Assembly: GCA_036852015.1 (NCBI GenBank)
Contig: JAANDG010000195.1
Span: forward strand, 124,001 to 188,000
Direction of reading: 5' to 3'
DNA: 64,000 nt
Source: Pelodera strongyloides
Lineage: Eukaryota; Nematoda; Chromadorea; Rhabditida; Rhabditidae
Below the pieces are notes generated by a model. The model had not been told where the DNA came from. It was given only the letters and a program-made list of their open reading frames with translations, and made no database searches. How positions within the stretch are numbered: position 1 is the first letter of the stretch; each line of letters begins with the position of its first letter. The translations under genes and the position numbers were made by a program. This document shows positions 34,001-45,222 of the stretch, piece after piece.

Positions 34001-37000
34001 AACACACTCACCGCTACAATATGTTTGCAAATCGTGTTCGTCTCATCGCAATGATCAAAAATCGCGCAGAGCACCTTGAATCCGTGCAGGTCGTTGGCTG
34101 CCTTCACCGACAGATCGTGGAAACTCCTCACGATCATCTAAAAGGGGGAAGTTATGCAAAGAGAGATGATGAACCATAATGTAGGAACGATCAACAATTT
34201 TACCCAGTAACTACGTACAAAGTTAGAGCCCATCCTACAAAACAAAATAAGTTGCAGAACTGTCTATGCCTGAAAAACACGTCTAGATATTTCACATAAA
34301 ATTTATAGATTGATGCTATATTTTCTCCTAACAACTAACAAAATACCACACAAAATAAAAAATACCTATTGGTAGTAAACCTCTACACCATTGTCCACAG
34401 ATGATAAATATCCTTCCATACTACCGTACCTTTCTCTGCTCGGGCGTCCCATAGATAATACACTTGATGGCCGTTCTCATTCCACAGTTGGTGTGCACAA
34501 TCTCGGGGAGCTTGTCCTTGAGCGAGTCGATCATCATCTCCCTCTGGTCCTTGTCACAATTGTCGAAGAACTCGATCAGAAGACGGTGGGTGAGTGTGTG
34601 ACGCAGTGTCACCCTGAACGGATAAACTTTTTAGGAAAACGTGTTTTCGAGCTCTTTTGCTTCTATTAATCATCCGTCTTCAAGGACTACAGGAACCATT
34701 ACACAAAAAATGCAGATTAGCAATACCAACATTCGTTGCTTATAGAAAATTCCAAGCTGTTAGTGACTAGACTTCGAGAACCAAAAAACTACCGCGATGT
34801 CAAAGTTTCAATCAAAGTCAAGGTAATCATGGAGTATTTATGTTACACTTTCGCGCGAATTCGCCGCGAAAGTACCATCCAAGCTGACTTTTCCATTTTC
34901 GCGCAGTTTTACATTAGGTGTATGCAAAACACACCGCAGGTGTATGTAAATTTCTTACTGTATGTAAAATTCGAGTAGTTTCCCACTATGGAAACTGCAA
35001 TAACATGGATGATACTTTCGCATGCGAAAGTGCGCGAAAACTTAACATAAATACACTATCACTTATCGAGCACCGAGCATCATAAATGTCATCCAACATT
35101 GGATTAGCGATCGGACCGCAACAGAAACCGTTAACACAGTTCAACAAATGCGGAAAACACAGCGAATGTTTTCCATTGTAGGAAGGGAAGATACTTGCAG
35201 GAGAGAAGAGAGACAATGGACTTAAAGGCATAGGTTCACCTCGAATTGCACCTTTTTTTTATAATTTATGTTGATAGTATGACTTATGACGGTCAAAATG
35301 TGAAAATTTCAGTAAATTTTCTTTGCTCCCCGTAGTAGGAGAGCTTGCTCAAAAAAAGCTAAACTACCTCGAATCTATAAAACAATTGGAGTACCGCAGC
35401 CATGGTAAGTGGGAAATAGCGCAGCCGGGCTGGAGACGCTAGAAAATACAGGGCCCTTTTATCATCCTCCGTCTATCACAACAATATCTGCATCTCCAGT
35501 CCTCCTGCGCTATTTCCCACATACCATGGCTGCGGTACCCCAATTGTTTTATAAATTCGAGGTAGTTTAGCTTTTTTGAGCAAGCTCTCCTACTACGGGG
35601 AGCAAAGGAAATTTACTGCAATTTTCGCATTTTGACCGTCATAGGTCATACTATCAATATAAATTATAAAAAAAGGTGCAATTCGAGGTGAACCTATCCC
35701 TTTAAGAACATACACACAACAAAATGATGCTATAAAAAGTGACAAGTATATGCACTCACTTTTCAACAATCTTCAAGAGCACTGATTCCAAATTCGACAG
35801 CATAATACTCTTCTTCGGTGGGTCATTCTCGATCAGTTGTCTCAAATTTCTGCACTGGTCATTCTGAAAAGAGATCAGAATTGTCATTGGAAAGGAATTA
35901 GAAATCTAAGTTACAAGACAACGCTTTTAGACATATAAAACTGACTTCTACATGCTCATTTTTAGAGAAACAAAAAGATCAAACAAATATATCGCTCTTA
36001 AACAAAAAAAAGTCTTTCACAAATGATGCAACTTAAAAAAACGAACCCTAAACACGACGAATTCCTGACCGTAGAATTCACTAACAATATCGAATCGGTC
36101 CTCGTTATTTGAGAAAGTAGTGTAAATCTTCTCCAAAACCTGGAAAAAATAAATTTCCAAACAAATAGCTCATAAACCGATGTCCTAAACATCCTAAAGC
36201 GAGGAAGGTTACAAGATCTTACATACTTACACATGTTGTTTCCCCACCATCCATAAGTACTAAGTAAGAGAATAGAGAAACAAATAAAAACTAAAGCCAG
36301 CATCAAATATATCTCCTAAAATTTCTTCTAATCTTCTGAATTTTTTTTGTTTACACGTGTCTACACTGATGCCACAACTGCACGTATTACAGCCTTCCCT
36401 TGAATCATAAAATTTATGAAAATAAATTATAGAAATACGAACCGTTGCTGACCACACGTTTAGCATCATGCTGACGCGATGTCCTCGGAACGATTCTTTA
36501 ATCACTCGCCGAATCTCCGAACCACTAAATATTGGGAATTCAAGAGATGAATTGGCAATTAAAGCGAAATACCGGCCGGTTTTTGAAACGCATGGACAAC
36601 TAAATCCTTACGTATTTATGCTAATTTGCACGAATTTAGCAAATAAAAAAATTATTCTAATTTTTGCTCATTTGCATACACTGCATAAGAATGCTGGTCT
36701 ACTCGATGTGTTTCAAAAACCGGCCGGAATTACGCTTTAACATCACAGTATTACTATTATGATGTGATCTTTGATACTCTACTATTGAACCACCCATCCG
36801 ATCTCCGACTTACAAAATATAAATCATGATGTTTCATAAGATTCTTAAAACAATTTTATATTACTACTAAACGTTTAGATAGTTCTGCTGCTCTTGAATA
36901 TGCTAATATGCACCATAAATTATTTCGAACATTCACAACCCTACTTTAGTTCTCGATCAGAACAAAATCACAATCGCGTTGAAGAACGCTCCGATTCAAT

Positions 37001-40000
37001 TTGCAGTAACTAACCAAAGTTCACACAAGGATTTCAAAAACACTACGAAATATTCAGTGGGACCACTCCCAGTGAAACAGAAAAAGGTTAGGAAAACCAA
37101 CACTCACCCAAGTTTCAAGAACAGCGTGACCACGCGCTTTGAGTACAATCCCTTGGACATCTTCACGAGATCAGTTGCTAACTCGTCGAACAACAATTTC
37201 GTGATACCTGAATCAACGCCAACAAAATAAGCGTAAATTAAATCTACAATCTACTTAGCATAACTGTATTAATTATTAACCACAAATAAAAAGTGACGAA
37301 TCTAAGTTTGCACAGTTTCTAACTAAGTCTTACTTTATTTTATACAGAACGGTAGGAGGAACAAGAAAAAAAGGACATATTTCACAGCGAACTTCTTTCC
37401 CCTTTTCCATGTATGTTTCTAGATCGTAGAACTGTTAATGGTTCTTTAAGGTTTTGTTAAATGCTGAATTTGAATAACTTATCAAAACCGCCTACCTTCT
37501 CTCTTCAACGCAATCAGGAATTGAATCACACGAGACATATCGTGAGCGTAAACCAATTCTTTGCAGTGCCCCTAAAAACCGTCACGTCACTGTAATTTTA
37601 AAATAACTCCGCGATAATGAGACACTCCAAGAAGAATTAAATTTCAAACCTCCACATGTGAAAATAAAAATAAACGACTCCAAAATACAAGTGTATCTAC
37701 GCAATACGCACATGATAACAACCAATATTTAAACGACACATATAAATTCCTCTTGCTTATAAAACTAAACTGATTCTTACACTAAGAAACTACAGAACGC
37801 AAAAAAGTACCTTGATAATACCAACGAGTTCCGAGATCATAGCTATTTTCTGCTCTTCTGGGCAACGTTTCCTGAACAATAGCAAAAAAATACATACAAT
37901 CCACTGAATACCTTACCTTGAATACCTTGAAGACCGTTATATCAGCTGTTGGCACGCCAACAGCGCAGGTCGCAACTACGCCATGAAGACCTGCATCTTG
38001 CGATGCGATTCCATGCACGTCCAAATGATTTAACCATCGGGTCTGCCCATCTCGTTGGCGGTCGCCCTTGAGGACGCTTGTAATCGCGGGGACGCCATTC
38101 TGTGACCCGAGTGGTCCATCGATTGTCATTTCTACGAATGACATGACCAGCCCATCGATGTTTCGAGCTGTATATCCTATCAATTATATCATCTACGCCG
38201 GACTTTTCTCGAAGTGTGACGTTTGACATACGATCCCGGAGACGCGTGCCTACCATCTTACGCTCCATGGCTCTCTGGGTGACAAGTAAGGATTCTTCGT
38301 CTTTCTTTGTCGTGCACCAAGTTTCGGAAGCATAGGTCATTGCTGGCAGCACATGCGTGTTAAACACCTTGGCTTTCACTTCTTTTGACAGCTTCACATT
38401 GGTGAGTACATCTCGTAGCTTCCAGAAAGCCTTCCACCCAGACTGTTTACGCCGAGAGAGTTCGGCGGTGAGGCTGTTGCTGGGGTTAACCTCGCGTCCA
38501 AGGTAGACATACTTCCCGACCTTTTCGAGCGTGCTGTTGCCAATGCGTATATCTGCACCGCCGTTTGGACAATGATCGTTAGCCATCCACTGCGTCTTGC
38601 CTGGGTGGGCCTCAAGACCGATTAGCGACGTTACTCGAATTAGTTCGTCTAGGTTTTTCTGCAGTGTACATGGGTCTTTGGCTATAAGAACCACATCGTC
38701 GGCAAATAGTAAGAACTGTAGTGTTTCGCCGTCAATGTCATAACCACCGGACATGTTGGCGTCTCTCAAAGCACATTCCAGAGAAGCAGAAAACAGAGTG
38801 GGTGAAATGACATCCCCTTGTTTGACTCCGCGCTCAACGGGCACCGTAACTGGTGTATGAAGGAGTTGGATGTCCGTGGCGCACTGGGTATACAGCTCGT
38901 CTATCATAGACACGTATCTCTCTGGCACTGCGTGATGTTTCAGAGCATTGAGGACCGCCTGCTTCTCAACCGAATCGAACGCCTTCTTGAAGTCGACAAA
39001 CAACATACAGAGGGGTATCTTGTACTCCCTAGACCGCTCGATAACTTGACACACAGTGTGAATGTGGTCAATAGTCGAGTACCCGCCTCGAAAGCCTGCC
39101 TGCTCTCTTCTATTGCCTTCTTCCAGCCACTTGCTGATTCGGTTCAAGATGACGCGAGAAAACAGCTTTGACAGCTGTGACATCAACGCAATTGGACGAT
39201 AGTTGTTTATGTCCTCTTTGCTTCCCTTCTTATGGATCAGGATGGTGTTACTACCTTTCCAGTTCTCAGGGACGATTTTCATTGAGAGGATATTGTTGAA
39301 CAACCGGCAAACCGCGGACAGAGCGGACTTCGGAGCGTACTTGAGGAGATCAATGGAAATGCCATCATTGCCAGGAGCCCTGTTATTAGGCATTCTCTTC
39401 AAAGCATGTTCAACCTCGCTCTCCAAGAACTCCGGCACGTCCTCATTCACTTCAATGCCTGATTTCGGAACACGCTTCTTCGAAGCAAAGAGATCCCCAT
39501 AGAAATCTTTGATGATATCGGCAATATCCTGGATCTTGGTCTTCAAAGTACCGTCTTTGTCCATCATGGCCACAGTTGCCTCCTTATGCAAGGAATAGCG
39601 TTGGCGTACTTTCTTTATGGACATAAGACGCTCGGCCGCTTCGAGAGCTTTAACCTCGTTAAAGCTCTTATAGTCTGCTTCAACCATCTTTCGTAGGTCG
39701 CGACTGAGGCTCTGTACGTTTTGACCCTGATGTAGCCTTTTTCGTCTCTCACGGATCAGTTCAATGGTCTTTGACGTTAGTCTTTCTCTAGGGTGAGCAC
39801 GAATGACCGGCCTTGCCTCAGCTGATGCCCTCGCCAATTCCCGGCTCAGTTCGGAGTACGACTGAGGTGCACCGTACCTCGACCAGTCCACTTGGTTCAT
39901 TATAGCACGGGCTAGACCCGGATCAACGTCTCCACGCCTGGAGGTGCGCCTTCTGAACTTAGCAGAACCAAAGTTGATGATGGACTTGACCAAGCGGTGA

Positions 40001-42839
40001 TCTGAACTTGAGCCGCACCAGCTTCTACCGACGATCTTACAGTCAACGACCCGATGGGCGTCGTTGCAAAGGACATAGTCCAGCTGTTTCTTTGCACCTT
40101 GCGGGCTCTGCCACGTCCAAAGTCTACGCTTTCGTTGTTGGAACATGGTGTTCAACACGTACATGCACTGACTTTCCGCAAAATCTGCTAGCCGTTGACC
40201 ACGGTCATTACGGGTGTCTGCATGCAGCGTAGTGCCCAACGTACGTCTCCCCATCGTCCCTGGGACCGATGGACGCGTTGAAGTCACCGACGACAAGCTT
40301 GACATGTGCACGACTGTTCGTCAGTTCTCGCTCAATGTCGTCATAAAGCTCCTCCACGACCTCGTCGTCATACTCGCTGGTGGGAGCGTACACGTTAACA
40401 ACGGTGAATGTCACACGTTTCACTTCGCCATGAAGGACCGCCACACGCGGGCTGACTGCTCTCATATCGCTGACATATGGCAGGTATTCTGGGGGGACTA
40501 TGAAGCCCACACCGCCAGACCTCGACCTCTCCTCTCTGGCTCCAATGAGCACACGATGGCCACTGTGCCAGGTCTTGCACTTGCTCTCCTTGGACCGCGT
40601 CTCTTGGATAGCAACGATGCCAGCGTTCACATTATCGAGCTCGCCGATCAACTGATCGACATCAGCGTCCTTGTGCAGCGTCCGGGCGTTAAACGTAGAT
40701 ATATGAAAATAGGAAAAATTATGGTTCCCTACGGCCGTGAGATTGCTATAGCACCCCTGCCTTGCGGCGCACGGAACTCGGGGTCTTTGCTGATTTGACT
40801 TTGACATAGTTGGTTTTGGCAATACGTCCTGCGGGTGCCAATCTTCTCGCAGGACGCCCGCTCATTTCGCCGGCATTACCCGTTTCACCCCTACGGTGCG
40901 TTGAACCATGAGCATAGGACAATCCACTGGATATATACAAAACAACATTTAGACTACGCCAGTGAAATGGCAACTGGCAATTTGACCAGAGTAACAAGCG
41001 ACAAGCCAATTGGTACGGAAAAATAATGCACACACAAATTATGCACTAGATAAAAAGTGAATAAAATAAAATAAGCTGAACTTACATTCTCAGCTTCTCC
41101 CAAATTTGCTTGCATTGTTTGGCAAGGGCGAAAGCTGGTTTCCTTTGTGACTTGATTTCCACGAGGAACTTCTTTCGGTCCTTTCGTGGCAGTTTCAATA
41201 ACTCCTCCTTGATGTTCTTGGTCACCTAAAGAAACAGGAGGCTGGTAACAAAAAATAACCGATAGGTAAATAAAACGTGTTCAAACCAAAATTCGCTCTG
41301 CTCCCAGTTACCCCTTTTACTGAGGTAAGCTACAAAAAAGAAGCTACAGAATACGAACTACCAATAAGTGGGAGTAATCGTAATCATTCTCTCTATCGAG
41401 TGGGTTTTTTGCAATTACATATTCAGAAGTATTTTAGTAAATTCGATTACACATATCGCATGTAATGAATTTTAAGTGTACAATTAAATATTACGGCTAT
41501 ACTCAAAAAGCAAAGCAAACCAGCATCAGGAAATGAACAACTGAAGGACCGTACCTTGATGGTCTTCTTCGTCTTTCCATCACCAACGCTTGGGAACTGA
41601 GGATCCGCATCCCCATTAGATTCAGCTTCTTGTGGTTCCACGATATCTTCATCATCGTCAAACTAAATTTAAAAGTAAAACCCCAAACGCAAAATTCTTG
41701 CATTCGTTGCTGATTTTTTCCGGCTACGAACAACCATACGTAAAACTCAACAACCGAAACGGCCCCAATTTTCAAGTAAAAATAAGGAGTACGTAGAAGC
41801 GCACAATAATAAAATTGAGGAATTTCGAAGTGTAAATTCAATGTACTAGGGCAACCTGACGATGTACACGGCTATATTTTTATTGATATTCAATTTCAAT
41901 AGCCTATTCAAAATACCTCGAGTTCAATCTTAGGTTTCGAAAGCTTTGCAGCCTTTGCTGCATTTTTCTTGGCAATAATACTCCTTCCAGGAGAAGCAGA
42001 TGATGGCTTGGCGTCCACAACATGTGTATCTTTGTCGAAGATTTTTTGATGTTCCAAGGCTTCGGCAAATGACACCTTAACATAGAGTCATTTAGATTTT
42101 CAATTTTCCTTTCAGTTCTGTGAATAGCTACGCATAAAATAAAAACAGAAATAAACTTTCTTCTTTAACTTTAAATTGCGCGGCTAGCATGTTTATTTGA
42201 CAATAGCATCGGCCTTATTGTTCCATTCTAGTTGGGCGGTTAAATCCAATAATTAGTGAACGACACAAGGTATAAAAAGTCAGTTGCGGTAGCAAGAGAA
42301 AGCGCTAAATTCGGCGCAACTGTCCTTAGACCTTCAGACTTTAGTCTTTATGTGGAAAATGATGAGGTGCCTTAGCCTTACCCTCTTTTTCTTTTGTTTC
42401 GGTGGTGGGACAGATCCAAAACTGCTCTCAGACGCCTCGTCAACGTCTTTTTTAGGCCTCTTAACACCCAGTGTTTCCAATTCTTCGTCGACCTTTTGCT
42501 TGAGCATATCCTGCAAAAAGAAAAGTATAGTGGAAGGAAAATTAGGTAAATCCGCACAAGTAAAAAGGTCTTGTGTTGGTGGGGACCTTGCAGGTAGGAG
42601 GTAGGTAAAGCAAATAGAGTATAACACTCTTACCTACTGGCGTTTAAATAAATAAATCAGTTGGAACGGGTTGCCGATTATGACAAGGCATTCGTGAAAC
42701 ACACCTTGAGCTCTCTCTTTTGCGCAAGTTTCGCCACCTTCGCTCTGTCCATTTTGTTCAGTTTCTGTCCTGGTTTCAATTTAGGTTGTCCATTGCTCTT
42801 TCCGCCCTTCTTGGCTTTGGTCTTCTTATCTTTGACCAT
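31067..42839 (-). CDS. puf-12: Nucleolar Pumilio-family protein (PUM3/Puf6 type), nineteen exons
   Basis: This is the PUM3/KIAA0020/Puf6 branch of Pumilio proteins, which act in the nucleolus in large-subunit rRNA maturation and bind RNA with little sequence preference. Exons on the minus strand are 42839-42705, 42510-42382, 42075-41917, 41662-41555, 41225-41086, 37871-37811, 37571-37496, 37207-37108, 36524-36443, 36139-36047, 35863-35760, 34613-34430, 34137-34012, 33786-33691, 33430-33369, 33160-33030, 32582-32464, 31705-31628 and 31282-31067. All phases agree and predict about 732 residues, close to family length. The first 150 residues are Lys-rich (MVKDKKTKAKKGGK, PPPKQKKKR) with acidic patches, typical of nucleolar targeting. 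Puf repeats follow, for example VYAHDMSRVIQFL and LYSKRVVTLFLKL. The CPL domain follows from NLESVLLKIVEK through HGFKVLCAIFDH, NFGTYALKYL and MVRLLSEGDG. A LINE interrupts the intron between exons 5 and 6. Confidence 0.95.
32098..32260. mobile_element. TTAA-flanked fold-back in puf-12 intron 17
   Basis: TTAA flanks lie at 32094-32097 and 32261-32264. The ends are AGCGAAATGCTAGTCCC and its complement, and the arms pair nearly perfectly through GCATATGATAAGC to a tiny loop. It shares terminal bases with the CCGGCCGG family but has a different interior. Confidence 0.9.
35226..35701. mobile_element. TTAA-flanked fold-back element D, puf-12 intron 11
   Basis: TTAA flanks lie at 35222-35225 and 35702-35705. 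The ends read AGGCATAGGTTCACCTCGAA and TTCGAGGTGAACCTATCCCT. Arms of about 200 bases pair closely, including CCCCGTAGTAGGAGAGC and GCAGCCATGGTA blocks. 476 bases, non-coding. Confidence 0.9.
36563..36736. mobile_element. TTAA-flanked fold-back, CCGGCCGG family, puf-12 intron 8
   Basis: TTAA flanks lie at 36559-36562 and 36737-36740. The ends are AGCGAAATACCGGCCGG and CCGGCCGGAATTACGCT, 174 bases. The element ends only about 35 bases upstream (in minus-strand sense) of the exon 9 acceptor at 36525. Confidence 0.9.
37942..40238 (-). pseudogene. LINE reverse transcriptase region (downstream part after a frameshift)
   Basis: The open frame encodes the end of the endonuclease domain (SSSDHRLV, the SDH motif) and a full reverse transcriptase. 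Visible blocks are NYRPIALMSQLSKLFSRVI, QAGFRGGYSTIDHI, LFVDFKKAFDSVE, GVKQGDVISPTLF and the catalytic FADDVVLIA, followed by a thumb and a basic C-terminal domain. It makes cDNA from element RNA at a nicked target. The reading frame is long and has no internal stop, so the copy is young. It is out of frame with the endonuclease start. Confidence 0.88.
40238..40822 (-). pseudogene. LINE endonuclease region (upstream part before a frameshift)
   Basis: The frame from the Met at 40822 holds the AP-endonuclease core: STFNARTL, IVAIQETRSK (catalytic Glu), GGVGFIV, VNVYAPTSEYDD and LVVGDFNASIG (Asp/Asn site). It nicks target DNA to prime reverse transcription. At about 40238, near a GGG run, the frame shifts by one and soon meets a stop, while the homology continues in the other frame. 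This copy should not make a full-length protein, unless the shift is programmed or a sequencing error. Confidence 0.85.
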
Positions 42840-43532
42840 TTTTACCTGCAAATAGTGCAAATATAAGTGAATGCTACAAACCGAAGTTAAAAGTTGTAAA
42901 CAAAGAAGAAAACGGTGGGCATAACAGTGACGCTCTAATGCGGATATGTGGAAAGTATCAGCCACCAGCATACTGCTCTCTTGCTAGGATGCAGTCTCCC
43001 GCATGGGAACGACGTATACAAGCTTTTCCTTGATGATAATATGCAATACGATAACATAAATTATCAAAGTAGATTAAAATCTCGCGATCGTTCGAAAAAA
43101 AAGGCGACGAAAAATAGACACCAAAAAGCACCGTGCACTTTTGAAACTAGTACGTCTTTTGCATCAATACTGTACATGCTAGATGTATTTTTCATGCAAA
43201 AATTCGTGAAAGACCTGTGCTTTTTATGAAAGTACGCACAGTCAACCCTTTTGCGCAGGTTTTGAGTATGTTGCTCACTTTTGATTTTCCCTGTCATTTC
43301 TCATCAAATTTTCAAAATCAAAATCAATGCTAAATTTTTCTAGTTATTTTGATTAACAAACTAGATTGCTTTGTATTAATATTGCCGGTTTCCTTGATGC
43401 ATTAAGCACAGTCTATCTTACTCATAGTGGCAGCAGAACGACGCCTGCCAAATTTGCGAATAAGATGCACATTTTGTCCCCACTGTTTATTTTAAATGAT
43501 TTTCGTTGTTTCTAAAAGTTGTGCATTCCAGG
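42840..43532. promoter_or_regulatory. Divergent promoter region of puf-12 and pas-7
   Basis: The two start codons are about 690 bases apart and point away from each other. A 3' splice-site-like TTTGCAG (minus strand) ends six bases before the puf-12 ATG, and GTGCATTCCAG ends one base before the pas-7 ATG, so both mRNAs are probably trans-spliced. No clear TATA box is seen. A shared promoter would suit two housekeeping genes. Confidence 0.55.
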
Positions 43533-45172
43533 ATGAGTTCAATCGGTACAGGGTATGATCTTGCTGCATCGACCTTCTCTCCCGATGGACGAATTTTTCA
43601 AAGTGAATATTTGTCCCTAACTTTTGTAACTCACTTCATCGAAGCAGGAATAATAACCTAATCCTTAAAGGGTGGTCTACTTTCATACTCTTTATTTAAA
43701 GCAATTGTTTTCTGGTTTTAGTCGAGTATGCACAAAAGGCGGTTGACAACAGTGGAACGATGATCGCGCTCAAGGGAAAGGAGGGAGTCGTGACTGCTGC
43801 TGACAAAGTGATCGCCTCGAAATTGAACCTCGAGGTTATTTGCTTTATTCGATCTTATTCTGCTCATTGTAATGATTATTAAAACAAAGAGAAACACATT
43901 CCATTAGGTTGGTTGCAGTTATTACATACTGGGTAACAGTTCCCCTCGCTAATTCATTTGTGGCGTCGGAAAACATAACACAGTACGGATTCCACGGGAT
44001 CCTTTATTACTTATATCAGCTATAAGTATTTGTTTAGAATGCCAACCCCCGTATGATGAACGCCGCTGAGCACATTGGTATGGGACTCGCTGGTGTTTAC
44101 CCAGACTGCCGGAATTTGAGAGACTACGCTGTTGGCGAGTGTCTCAAGTACCTCAAGGAGTACAGATGCCCAATTCCAGCCAAGAAGCTTGCAGCATCGG
44201 TCAGTTCTTAGATCTTCTTTTATGGTGGCAGTTGGCACCGATTCTCGTATGCACTTAAGCGGCCCATGTGAACCAAGCTCCGTACTTACAGATGCTGTAT
44301 TGGTTTTATGTTCCGTACGGTAGTACGGTTGACTAGCTGAATAGTTATCCTTGGCCGTTTTGTACAACCTTATAATCAAACGCCTGCCATTTTCATGTCA
44401 GTAGTTGCTCTGCTATTTTACTGTTAAGTGATTGGACCTCTAATTTATTTATTTATATGTAAGTGAACCGTGAACGTGAAGCTCGGGACATTATGAGGCA
44501 ATTGCTTTCGACCTCTCGGTGGGAATCCGCTTTATTAATTTTTTAATTTAGATTGCTGAGTACGTACATATCTTCACCCTTGGTATCAGCCGTCCTTATG
44601 GTTGCTCCATTTTCCTGACCAGCTACGATAAGAAGGTACTTTTCAGTTGATTGTGTGTGTTTGCTCTTTCGACTATGTCTTGTTCGAAAGAATTCTTCTT
44701 AAATAGGTTCTTGTTAAAGGATCGCAGTCACTACAAAATCGTCGTTTTTCTTCGAGTTTACTTGTATTTAGTAAAGAATAGAGACAAATACTTTTATACT
44801 TTACCAAAACCGAATAATTTGAATTCCAACTCAGGGAGTGAACAAGTAGAAAAGTAGTTCTACTTAGCTACCGCAGGATCACGAAACGTGTTCATAGAGC
44901 TGCTTCCCGATCGGGAGTATGCAAATTATTTCGGCAAATATCTGCATATTATATCTTTACATATACTGCAAGGGTCTGCATGCATATCACTACACGTTTC
45001 ATAATCCCGCGGTAGTTAATTAGAACTACTTTTCTACTTGTTCACCCCCTGAGTTGGAATTCAAAATATTCGGTGTTGGTAAAGTATTTTTCTTTATTCT
45101 TTACTAAATTCAAGTAAACTCGAAGCAAAATGATGATTTTGGAGTGACTGCGATCCTTTAAATAGCACAATC

Positions 45173-45222
<50 letters not shown>

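Larger units (their letters stand above)
37918..40990 (-). mobile_element. RTE-like non-LTR retrotransposon (LINE) in puf-12 intron 5
   Basis: A roughly 3 kb LINE lies between puf-12 exons 5 and 6 in the same orientation as the host gene. It has an AP-type endonuclease followed by a reverse transcriptase and a C-terminal domain ending in a KRPQGRPPTRWAD motif, the order and motif set of the RTE clade. The 3' edge is near 37918, where short AAGGTATTC direct repeats occur, and only about 45 bases separate it from the exon 6 acceptor. The 5' edge is uncertain; an untranslated segment with a CGTCCTGCG hairpin lies at about 40830-40860. No LTRs and no long poly(A) are seen. Confidence 0.85.

Noticed and set aside
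37782..38183. A separate 133-codon minus-strand frame
   Set aside because: It overlaps the LINE C terminus in another frame and runs into puf-12 exon 6.
40214..40798. A 194-codon + strand frame
   Set aside because: It is the complement of the LINE endonuclease and has no family features of its own.
38000..40822. A domesticated host gene from the LINE
   Set aside because: The frameshift and full LINE domain order point to an ordinary recent insertion; nothing shows host splicing into it.
42840..43532. An operon joining puf-12 and pas-7
   Set aside because: The genes diverge, so they cannot share a polycistronic transcript.
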